A DNA stretch of 7,850 bases from an uncultured Collinsella sp. Lineage in GTDB: Bacteria > Actinomycetota > Coriobacteriia > Coriobacteriales > Coriobacteriaceae. Below the pieces are notes generated by a model. That model was not told where the DNA came from and made no database searches. It saw only the letters and a program-made list of their open reading frames with translations. Positions 1 through 6,296 of this stretch are shown in pieces. A program made the translations under genes and the position numbers. Numbering within the stretch: position 1 is the stretch's first letter; the number at the start of each line of letters is the position of its first letter. The DNA is taken from assembly GCA_900758845.1 (NCBI GenBank), contig CAAESW010000024.1, positions 1 through 7,850 on the forward strand, read 5' to 3'.

Positions 1-1918
1 CGTCGGCGATGACCTGTTCGCTGCTCAGCCCCACGCGGCGGGCGATGGCCTCGGCCGTCACGCGGTTGTCGCCGGTGAGCATGCGCACGTCGACGCCAAG
101 CGAGCGCAGTGCGGCGATGGCCCCGGCGCTCGTCTCCTTGACCTCGTCAGCCACGGTGACGGTGCCGGCAAGCTCGCCGTTCTTGGCAAAGAACAGAGGC
201 GTCTTGCCTTCGGCGGCAAATTGCTCGGCAAGGCCCGCGGGCACGGTAACGCCCAACTCGTTCATCAGGCGCACGTTACCAGCGGCAATGGCGTTTTGCC
301 CTTCGCGCGCCGTAACGCCTCGTCCGGGCACGGCGGCAAAGTCCTCGACCATGCGCGCGACGATCCCGCGTGTCTCGCACTCGGCCATAATCGCCTCGGC
401 CAGCGGGTGCTCGCTCGAGCGCTCCAGCGCGGCGGCCAGCTTGAGCAGCGCCTTTTCGCTCATGGCGGGCGAGCCGTCGGCGCGCGTGGCTACCACGATA
501 TCGGTTACGGTAGGCTTGCCGCGGGTGACCGTGCCCGTCTTATCGAGCACCACGGTGCCCACGCTGCGCAGATTCTCCAGCGCCTCGGCGCTCTTGAACA
601 GAATGCCCATCTCGGCGCCCTTGCCGGTGCCGACCATAATGGCGACGGGCGTGGCCAGGCCCAGCGCGCACGGGCAGCTGATCACCAACACGGCCACGGC
701 GGAGGTGAGCGCCTCGTTCACGCTACCGATCAGTGCCATCCACACCACGAAGGTCACGACCGAGATCATGAACACCACGGGCACGAACACGCCGGCGACC
801 TTGTCGGCCATGCGGGCGATGGGTGCCTTGGTGGCGTTGGCGTCCTCGACGAGCTGGACAATCTTGGCAAGCGACGTGTCGGCGCCCACACGCGTAGCGC
901 GGAAGGTAAACGATCCGGTGCGGTTGACGGTGGCGGCGTTAACGGTGTCGCCGGCGGTCTTCTCCACGGGGATGGACTCGCCGGTGAGCGCGCTTTCGTC
1001 CACGGCCGAGCTGCCCTCGAGCACCACGCCATCGACAGGGATGGACTCTCCGGGGCGCACACGCAGGACCTGGCCGGGCAGAATGGCATCGACGTCGACG
1101 GTGGCCTCGGTACCGTCCTCGGCCACGACGGTCGCGGTCTTGGGCGCCAGGTCAATGAGCGCCTCGATGGCGCCGCCGGTCTTGGATTTGCTGCGTGTCT
1201 CGAGATATTTGCCTACGGTGACCAGCGACAGGATCGTGCCCGCACTCTCAAAATACAGGTTGTCCATGCCCGTCATCATGGCCTCGTGGACCTGGCCCGC
1301 GGCTAATTGGTCGGCCATGATGAACATGGCGTAGAGCGACCAGGCGATGGAGGCGGTGGCGCCCACGGCAATAAGGGCGTCCATGGTAGGCGCGCCGTGT
1401 GCGAGTGATTTAAACCCGTTGATAAAGTACGCGTCGTTGACGTAGACGATGGGAATGAGCAGGACGAGCTCGGTGAGCGCGAGCGTCATGCTGTGGGTGT
1501 GGTCGGTGAAGATGCCGGGCAGCGGCCAGCCGAGCATGTGCCCCATGCCTATGTAGAACAGTGGGACGAGGAATACGATCGAGACGATGAGGCGGGTGCG
1601 CATGGCAGAGGCGGCGGCCTCCAGCTTTTTGGTGGGCGACTCCATATGGGCGGCGCCGGACCTGGCTTGCGTACTGCCGCTTGAGCCGGCGGTACCGGCG
1701 CCCGCTTCGACGGGTGAGGCCGAGTAGCCCGCGCGGTCGACGGCGGTACAGATATCGTCGGGGGAGACCCGCGCGGGGTCGTAGTCGACCAGCATAGAGC
1801 CGGCGAGCAGATTGACCGCGACGCTTTGGACGCCGTCGAGCTTGCTCACGGCACGGTCCACGTGCGCCTGGCAGGCGGCGCATGTCATGCCGCCCACGTC
1901 AAACTTATCTTGAGCCAT
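1..1918 (-). CDS. copA: Copper-translocating P1B-type ATPase CopA (partial, C-terminus off the left edge)
   Basis: Exports Cu(I) across the cytoplasmic membrane at the cost of ATP. 639 residues are visible. A heavy-metal-associated domain lies at about residues 1-66, with the metal-binding motif GMTCAAC at 10-16. A Gly/Ser/Ala-rich linker follows (about 67-100). Membrane helices fall near 106-125, 145-162, 177-199, 216-237, 372-397 and 402-427. The CPC ion-translocation motif is C415-P416-C417, which with DKTGT (459-463), TGES (312-315), HP (H504-P505) and TGDN (615-618) identifies a P1B-1 copper ATPase. The GDGIND hinge and last two helices lie beyond position 1. The ATG at 1918 is preceded by AAAGGAGAAG (1921-1930). 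Full-length relatives are about 750-800 residues. The gene has its own promoter with a CsoR-like operator upstream, so copper-inducible expression is likely. Copper rather than silver or another soft metal is inferred from CPC plus the operator. Confidence 0.95.
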   Translation of the reverse strand, partial: MAQDKFDVGGMTCAACQAHVDRAVSKLDGVQSVAVNLLAGSMLVDYDPARVSPDDICTAVDRAGYSASPVEAGAGTAGSSGSTQARSGAAHMESPTKKLEAAASAMRTRLIVSIVFLVPLFYIGMGHMLGWPLPGIFTDHTHSMTLALTELVLLIPIVYVNDAYFINGFKSLAHGAPTMDALIAVGATASIAWSLYAMFIMADQLAAGQVHEAMMTGMDNLYFESAGTILSLVTVGKYLETRSKSKTGGAIEALIDLAPKTATVVAEDGTEATVDVDAILPGQVLRVRPGESIPVDGVVLEGSSAVDESALTGESIPVEKTAGDTVNAATVNRTGSFTFRATRVGADTSLAKIVQLVEDANATKAPIARMADKVAGVFVPVVFMISVVTFVVWMALIGSVNEALTSAVAVLVISCPCALGLATPVAIMVGTGKGAEMGILFKSAEALENLRSVGTVVLDKTGTVTRGKPTVTDIVVATRADGSPAMSEKALLKLAAALERSSEHPLAEAIMAECETRGIVARMVEDFAAVPGRGVTAREGQNAIAAGNVRLMNELGVTVPAGLAEQFAAEGKTPLFFAKNGELAGTVTVADEVKETSAGAIAALRSLGVDVRMLTGDNRVTAEAIARRVGLSSEQVIAD

Positions 1919-1965
1919 GGCTTCTCCTTTCTGTAGTTCGGTGTTGGAATTGTTAACCTGCCGAT

Positions 1966-1996
1966 ACTATACACCCATACCCCCTGGGGGTGTCCA
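1966..1996 (-). promoter_or_regulatory. Putative copA promoter
   Basis: On the minus strand, TGGACA (1991-1996) resembles a -35 box and TATAGT (1966-1971) a -10 box, separated by 19 bp. The following leader of roughly 40 nt ends in the copA Shine-Dalgarno sequence. A 19-bp spacer is longer than the usual 17, and the spacer contains the palindrome annotated as the operator. The -10 could also be read two bases further downstream as TAGTAT. The assignment rests on motif matches and position only. Confidence 0.55.
1979..1991. promoter_or_regulatory. CsoR-like copper operator
   Basis: The perfect 13-bp palindrome ACCCCCTGGGGGT sits between the putative -35 and -10 boxes of copA. In its flanks it reads ATACCCCCTGGGGGTG, which matches the G/C-tract operators described for the Cu(I)-sensing repressor CsoR. 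Repressor bound here would block RNA polymerase, and Cu(I) would release it. No csoR gene lies in the window, so the regulator must be encoded elsewhere. A MerR-family activator (CueR type) is an alternative because of the 19-bp spacer, but the uninterrupted C5/G5 tracts favour CsoR. Confidence 0.65.
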
Positions 1997-2070
1997 GTAC
2001 AGAAAGAAATGTATGACATTTCGCTACAGATGAGGGTGGCTGCCGGGTTGGTGCACCATCCCCGCCCTTC

Positions 2071-2447
2071 GTCTCAATCTGTAACATCTAGCCCAGTTTT
2101 TGCCGAGCTGCTGTTACAGAATGAGACAAACTCTCCGGCGGCAAATCAATATCTCGATCTGTAACATCTAGCGGGGAAAATGACCTCTAACTGTTACAGA
2201 TTGAGATTTTGTTTTGAGAGGTTTGAGTTTGTCTCCATCTGTAACAGTTAGACCGGTTTTTGGATTCCAGATGTTACAGATCGAGACGAACCTTCAGCAA
2301 TAAACTCAATGTCTCAATCTGTAACATCTGGCGGGAAATATGACCCCTTACTGTTACAGATTGAGATGTTGTCTCGCGGGATTGGGGTTTGTCTCGTTCT
2401 GTAACATCTAGACCTGTATCTGCCGAGCTAGTGTTACAAATCGAGAC
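2071..2447. repeat. Tandem array of five 57-bp palindromic repeats with exact 80-bp period
   Basis: Five units occupy 2071-2127, 2151-2207, 2231-2287, 2311-2367 and 2391-2447. Each has a 16-bp left arm (consensus GTCTCRATCTGTAACA), a 25-nt centre and a 16-bp right arm that is the near-exact reverse complement. Spacers are 23 bp. Arms are strongly conserved, centres are divergent, but TAG (TGG in the fourth unit) is kept at centre positions 3-5. Centres of units 2 and 4 resemble each other, as do those of units 1 and 5 (shared TGCCGAGCT at 2101 and 2421, exactly four periods apart). The array lies downstream of the kinase gene and upstream of copA, and fills most of the gene-free stretch 1997-2489. 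No ORF or T-tract accompanies the hairpins. The repeat family is not one I recognise. Confidence 0.93.
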
Positions 2448-2489
2448 AACTGCCGGGGAGGGGTCCCGTCACGGCAAGACGCCCGCCGC

Positions 2490-4574
2490 CTAGATACAGA
2501 ATCCGGGGATCACACAGGTTCGTTTATTTGGCTTGTCCGCAGGCGTTGCGTACGTAAAGGCGTCGCCGTCGTGGCCCACGCGATTCAAATAGAGTGTGCC
2601 TCCACTCTCCGATGTGTCAGGACTCGCCGTTCGTTCCCACCAACAGGTGTCCTTGCCCTTCCACTGGCGAACCAACATCTCGTTTGTGGTATACGGACTC
2701 ACCTTGAGCTCGCGGAAGAGCTGATACTCCTTGCCCTCGCCGTTGTAGATGTCTGCCAGGTAGTGATAGCTCTCGGCAAACGAATCGGGCGGTTGCGTAC
2801 CGCACAGCTCGACCATGGCGGGCAGCCAAAGGGTTGCGGGCAACTCGCTCAGACACGATGCACTGTTGGCGGCGCCAGCGTTATTCGAGACCTTTTTGAC
2901 AGATTTGATGAGTGCGCGTAGCTCATTGGGCAGCAGCTTAAGGCCGTCGCCGTCGAGCCATTCTCGCAGCTCGCAATCTGCCCAGCCGGAGCTCGGCGGT
3001 TCAGCCGCAGCGTTGCGCTCGGCAATACCCGCGTCGAACATAAACGTCAGCCCGGCCTTGCCCGTACCGTCCAGAAGCTCATCGTGACGGATGCCCACAA
3101 GCTGCGCGCCGACCTCCAGCCCGTTGGTGAGCGTGACACGCTTGGTGCACGGATAGGGGATATGCCCATCAGCGTCGAGCAGGTGGTAACGCTTGGCAAT
3201 CTCGCGTGCCTCGCTACGGGTCTCGGCGGCCTTAATCTTGAGCGAAATCTCCTGCAGCTGATCCCAGGTGTAGTCGTCAAGTGAACCGAGGATGCCGTCA
3301 AGGTAGTCGGGGATGCCAAAGCCATGGGTTGCCGCCCCGATAACGCTGAGCCCCGCAACGGCTGCGATAGCGCCGCCGATAATAAAGCGGCGGCGGGTCA
3401 TGGCATCGTGGCGGGCCTGATTCAGGATCTCTCGTGCGCGCTCGCCGGCGACGTCGACCTTAAGGTGCGTGCCAGAATCGATATCAATCGCGGCCTCGTC
3501 TCCTGTGCCTTCGCGGCCCTCGGATTCGGCATCAGTGAGGTATGCCGAGAGCACCTCGAGCATCTGCTGCTCGGTAGGGCGATCGCACTGCCCGACTGAG
3601 AGACCCTTCATGATGATTTGGACGAGCGCTTCATCGCTCTCGCAGCGCGGCTCGAGCGGTGCCGGCTTGGTCTTGGTCTTTACGAGATAGAACGAGCCGG
3701 TTGCAGCGGCGTCCGTCGACTCAAAGTCAAACGGTTTGCGACCGCTGTAGAGCTGGTACAAAATGCTCGAAAGCGCATAGACGTCGATTGCCGGCGAACG
3801 GCGAAGGGCCGCGATGCCTTCGATATCCTGCGTGAGCATCTCGGGCGCGGCGTATGCGGGCGTGGCAAAGCGCCAGATGTCGGCGCGCCGGGTGATCGTG
3901 TCGTCGCCGAGAGCCATGGTCGCGGAGCCCATGTCGATGAGGCAGGGGTCAAAGGAACAATCGGCAATCTGCTGCTCGAGCGTTCGGCTGGTGGTGCGGA
4001 ACATGATATTGGCGGGCGACAGATCGCGATGGATGACCGGGTTCACGAGGCCTTGGGTCATCAAGAGCGCAAGAAGCACGGCGTTTCCGACGGCGGCGAC
4101 CATCTGGGTGGTCAGCCCGCCCGAGGCATCGTGCGGAAGCAAGGGCAGCGCCTGCTTGAGCGAGGTTCCCTCGACCCACTCCATGAGGATGAGCGGGTCA
4201 TCCTCGCGCGATCCGTAGCCATAGACGCGCGGAAATCCGCGCAGGTGCGAGACGGTACACAGATGACGGTACTCCTCGAACAGCGCGGCGGTGTTGGCCA
4301 GGTGCGCTGCCGATTGCTCGGCGGAGCGGTCGGGGGCTTGGCCGGAAAGGATGGCGTTGTCCTTGAGTAGCTTGACGGCAAAGACCTCGCCGCTCGTGTT
4401 GGTCGCGCGCAGCACGTGTCCGATGTTGCCGTTGTTGCGGTGGGCCGTCTGGAGAATAAGCGTCATAAACCGACGTTTGGCGTCGTCCTCGGCGCTGGGG
4501 TCGACCGCCACGGCGGTATCGAACGTGTCAAGACGGATGAGTTTGTCGCCATAGGCGCTATCGGTAGTATCCAT
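2490..4574 (-). CDS. Membrane-anchored Ser/Thr protein kinase with C-terminal DUF6273-like domain
   Basis: A 694-residue Hanks-type kinase. Visible kinase features: a modified Gly loop (NGNIG, 48-52), ATP-binding Lys68 (FAVK), likely helix-C Glu near 100-101, catalytic HRD 182-184 with Asn189, a DMG variant of DFG at 214-216, and APE at 243-245. All key residues are present, so activity is expected. An acidic linker (about 348-362) leads to T393-RRRF and one hydrophobic segment (about 397-418). The C-terminal part (about 474-694) fits the DUF6273 pattern: CELREWLDG, LPNELRALI, CWWERTASP and a terminal VIPGFCI. The positive residues before the membrane segment predict a cytoplasmic kinase and an external C-terminus. 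The start at 4574 is chosen because AAAGGA stands five bases upstream; an ATG at 4661 would add 29 residues but lies inside an inverted repeat and lacks a good ribosome site. The gene lies downstream of the FHA gene on the same strand. The ligand of the outer domain and the substrates are unknown. Confidence 0.93.
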   Translation of the reverse strand: MDTTDSAYGDKLIRLDTFDTAVAVDPSAEDDAKRRFMTLILQTAHRNNGNIGHVLRATNTSGEVFAVKLLKDNAILSGQAPDRSAEQSAAHLANTAALFEEYRHLCTVSHLRGFPRVYGYGSREDDPLILMEWVEGTSLKQALPLLPHDASGGLTTQMVAAVGNAVLLALLMTQGLVNPVIHRDLSPANIMFRTTSRTLEQQIADCSFDPCLIDMGSATMALGDDTITRRADIWRFATPAYAAPEMLTQDIEGIAALRRSPAIDVYALSSILYQLYSGRKPFDFESTDAAATGSFYLVKTKTKPAPLEPRCESDEALVQIIMKGLSVGQCDRPTEQQMLEVLSAYLTDAESEGREGTGDEAAIDIDSGTHLKVDVAGERAREILNQARHDAMTRRRFIIGGAIAAVAGLSVIGAATHGFGIPDYLDGILGSLDDYTWDQLQEISLKIKAAETRSEAREIAKRYHLLDADGHIPYPCTKRVTLTNGLEVGAQLVGIRHDELLDGTGKAGLTFMFDAGIAERNAAAEPPSSGWADCELREWLDGDGLKLLPNELRALIKSVKKVSNNAGAANSASCLSELPATLWLPAMVELCGTQPPDSFAESYHYLADIYNGEGKEYQLFRELKVSPYTTNEMLVRQWKGKDTCWWERTASPDTSESGGTLYLNRVGHDGDAFTYATPADKPNKRTCVIPGFCI

Positions 4575-4606
4575 GGCGTTCCTTTGTCTGGCATGGGTTG
4601 CCGCAC

Positions 4607-4667
4607 GTATACGCGAGCAGTGCGGATATCGGTAAAGTACCATGATAGCCGCACTGCCCACGTATAC
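4607..4667 (-). repeat. 61-bp inverted repeat (19-bp arms) upstream of the kinase gene
   Basis: Arms at 4607-4625 and 4649-4667 are inverted copies matching at 17 of 19 positions, around a 23-nt loop. Read as RNA from the minus strand, the strand that encodes the kinase, both differences become G-U pairs, so the whole 19-bp stem can form. It ends about 33 nt before the kinase start codon. It could be an mRNA leader structure, part of an attenuator with the hairpin at 4713-4743, or a protein-binding dyad. The loop strand contains a weak TATCAT -10-like hexamer without a convincing -35 box. Confidence 0.75.
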
Positions 4668-4712
4668 CGCTGAGCATTGTCGTTTACGACGCAGAAGGTA
4701 GAAGACGAAAGA

Positions 4713-4743
4713 CGGACGGCGACCGTCTTCCGATCGCCGTCCG
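4713..4743 (-). terminator. Terminator-like hairpin after the FHA gene
   Basis: A 10-bp GC-rich stem (4713-4722 with 4734-4743, arms CGGACGGCGA/TCGCCGTCCG) closes an 11-nt loop, starting two bases after the FHA stop codon. On the minus strand it is followed by TCTTTCGTCTTC, a pyrimidine-rich but interrupted tract. This suits a weak intrinsic terminator or attenuator that would reduce read-through from the FHA gene into the kinase gene. Efficiency cannot be judged from sequence alone. Confidence 0.5.
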
Positions 4744-4745
4744 CG

Positions 4746-5708
4746 CTAGTCCACAATGACAAGGAATGTCGTGTAGAGACCCAGATGGAGCCTGTCGCTG
4801 TTTTCGATTTCCACTGGGGGATAGATCTTGCCGGGCTCGCGTTGGTCGCGCGGCGGCTCAATCACAATATCGCCGTCGCCTGCACCCGATTCGAGTACCG
4901 TGCCGTTGGTCGATCCAAGGCCCTGGGCGTACCAGTGCTCACCCTCAAGCCAAATGCGAAGATGCTCGCGCGATGCGTCGGCGCCCACATCGGTGATGCT
5001 GGGCGAGGTTTTGGGCAAAGAACCAATTACGGTGCCGCGCGGATCGCGTGTGAGGGGATGGATTTGCATGTCGGCGCAGTTGTCGGCATGGGTTCTGAGC
5101 AGACCGAGGTTGGGGGCGACGGTGCGCGGCTGCTCCAGGCTGCTCATAAAGCCACGTCCGACGGTAGTTTCGGTGGTGCCAAAGTGCCCGCCCGTCTTGC
5201 TGTCGCAAAAGCGCTCGACGGTGGCCACGCCCTGAACGGGATCGGCGAGCGCCCCCGTTGCTACAAAGAGCATCAAGAAGAGCGTGCTTTTCTCACGCAC
5301 GGCATTGCCGTCAAAGATGTCGATGCGATTGAGGGCATTTGCATATAGGCGGCTGTCCAGTTTGTAGCTGGCGAGAGCCGACATCATTTCGTTGGCGGCC
5401 GGACCGCGATAGTGCTCGGCGATTGCCCGATAGGCGGACTCGCCGCCGCCGAGCTTGCTGCAGATTGCCGAGGAAAGGTTGAGCGTGGTGACGGTAAAGT
5501 CGCTGTAGATGGAGGGCGCGCACTGGTCAGGCTTGCGATGGACGATGTAACGGGTGAGATACGAGCGGTTGGAAGAGCATTTCTCGAGCAGGGTACTGCC
5601 GAGATAAGAGTTTCCATTGATGAGCATTCGGGCGATCTCGAGATGTTTAAGACCGCCGAACGAGCGAATATCGTTATAGAGGACCGAGCAAGGCGTCTCT
5701 GCTGCCAC
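4746..5708 (-). CDS. FHA-domain protein with novel N-terminal region
   Basis: A 320-residue, probably cytoplasmic protein with a C-terminal forkhead-associated (FHA) domain at about 222-320. The core motifs are SREH (246-249) and GSTNGT (265-270), ending in IENSDRLHLG and a hydrophobic strand. FHA domains bind phosphothreonine, often on proteins phosphorylated by a neighbouring kinase, and a Ser/Thr kinase gene lies directly downstream. The usual Gly-Arg before the SRxH motif is Gly229-Ser230 here, and about 28 extra residues (271-298) separate STNGT from the last strands. Residues 1-220 match no family I recognise; they include a hydrophobic stretch (141-154) too short and isolated to call a membrane segment. 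The GTG start at 5708 is chosen because AAAGGAGGT lies five bases upstream; an in-frame TTG at 5738 would place that ribosome site inside the coding region. The role as adaptor or substrate of the kinase is inferred. Confidence 0.88.
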   Translation of the reverse strand: MAAETPCSVLYNDIRSFGGLKHLEIARMLINGNSYLGSTLLEKCSSNRSYLTRYIVHRKPDQCAPSIYSDFTVTTLNLSSAICSKLGGGESAYRAIAEHYRGPAANEMMSALASYKLDSRLYANALNRIDIFDGNAVREKSTLFLMLFVATGALADPVQGVATVERFCDSKTGGHFGTTETTVGRGFMSSLEQPRTVAPNLGLLRTHADNCADMQIHPLTRDPRGTVIGSLPKTSPSITDVGADASREHLRIWLEGEHWYAQGLGSTNGTVLESGAGDGDIVIEPPRDQREPGKIYPPVEIENSDRLHLGLYTTFLVIVD

Positions 5709-5712
5709 GGAT

Positions 5713-5721
5713 ACCTCCTTT
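5713..5721 (-). promoter_or_regulatory. Ribosome binding site deciding the FHA gene start
   Basis: AAAGGAGGT on the minus strand is nearly fully complementary to the 16S rRNA 3' end and stands four bases before the GTG at 5708. It argues for this GTG over the upstream TTG at 5738. Confidence 0.8.
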
Positions 5722-5815
5722 GATTGCTTCCTAGCCAATATGGCGATAGGAATTAATGGCCCCCGGTGGGCGACGTATTAAATGGCTGCGCAATATATAG
5801 CGTAACCAAAGCAAC

Positions 5816-5821
5816 ATTATA
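5816..5821 (-). promoter_or_regulatory. Candidate -10 box for the FHA-kinase unit
   Basis: A perfect TATAAT on the minus strand lies about 108 nt upstream of the FHA start codon. The matching -35 region (CCTGCA at 17 bp spacing) is poor, so the promoter is tentative. Transcription from here would start close to 5809 and run through an AT-rich leader. The palindromic repeat pair begins 67 bp further upstream. Confidence 0.4.
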
Positions 5822-5887
5822 GGCCACATGTTCGAAATTGCAGGAAGACTGAGAGATTTGGTTTGGACTGGACGGAAATCCCCCTCT

Positions 5888-6025
5888 GTCTTGATCTATA
5901 ACAATTAGGGCCGATTTTACTCGTTAACTGTTACAGATTGAGACGTTTGTGAGCCGTGTCGACCGTTTGTCTCGATCTGTAACACGTAGAGGAAGATTTG
6001 CCCTGCATCTGTTACAGATTGAGAC
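5888..6025. repeat. Second palindromic repeat array: two 57-bp units
   Basis: Units at 5888-5944 and 5969-6025 have the same 16-bp arm, 25-nt centre, 16-bp arm plan and the same arm sequence as the array at 2071-2447; the right arm TGTTACAGATTGAGAC is identical in both. The start-to-start distance is 81 bp (24-bp spacer). The left arm of the first unit has decayed at three positions. The pair lies between the divergently transcribed FHA gene and DEAD-box helicase gene, upstream of both, so these units cannot be terminators of either neighbour. Confidence 0.92.
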
Positions 6026-6296
6026 AATCGGCCAGGCCCGCCCCGTCCGCCTCGTCATCTGTGGTTTACGTGGGGGCATACGGGGTGCGGGTATACTAAC
6101 CGGCGGCGAATCTGCTCCATCGCTTAGAGCTGCTGCGTCTGGACGGCGCGTGATAGGGCTGCCAAAGCGATCGCCAGCGTGCTGAGCAACGTCCTCTCTG
6201 TGCGCACCTGTTTTTGTATGTATTAGCGCACTACCAAGCACGCCCGCGCGGCCGCATGCCGTGCCCATTGCGCGTGCAGATAAGGAACAACAACAT
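6026..6296 (+). promoter_or_regulatory. Upstream region and probable long leader of the helicase gene
   Basis: This gene-free stretch holds a TATACT -10-like box at 6092-6097. A TTTACG hexamer at 6065-6070 is the best -35 match but is 21 bp away, so the promoter is only suggested. If it is used, the helicase mRNA has a leader of about 190 nt. Within the leader, GTGCGC (6200-6205) and GCGCAC (6226-6231) can pair around a 20-nt T-rich loop. A TAAGGA ribosome site (6281-6286) stands ten bases before the ATG. Long structured leaders are known for cold-shock DEAD-box helicase genes, but nothing here proves such control. Confidence 0.4.

Noticed and set aside
9..1334. Long plus-strand open frames (9-1334 and 221-1306) opposite copA
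   Set aside because: They are antisense shadows in high-GC DNA. The minus strand encodes a continuous P-type ATPase with all motifs in place, and the plus-strand translations are low-complexity Ser/Ala/Thr- or Gly/His-rich.
2006..2022. Short dyad GAAATG/CATTTC upstream of the copA promoter
   Set aside because: Six-bp arms are too short to support a site without a known regulator or a second copy.
2071..2447. Reading the array as a CRISPR locus
   Set aside because: Each repeat is itself a long palindrome with a variable centre, spacers are 23 bp, alternate spacers resemble each other, and no cas gene is near.
4575..4661. Upstream ATG (4661) as kinase start
   Set aside because: It would add 29 residues encoded by the inverted repeat, with no good ribosome site. 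The ATG at 4574 has AAAGGA at proper distance.
5709..5738. TTG at 5738 as start of the FHA gene
   Set aside because: The very strong AAAGGAGGT site would then lie inside the coding region; it fits the GTG at 5708.
2071..6025. Palindromic units as intrinsic terminators
   Set aside because: The arms are AT-balanced, no T-tract follows either side, and the pair at 5888-6025 lies upstream of both flanking genes.
6049..6070. Possible decayed eighth palindrome arm (ATCTGT at 6057-6062)
   Set aside because: It is near the expected phase (82 bp after the previous unit), but only about half of the arm matches and no right arm follows.
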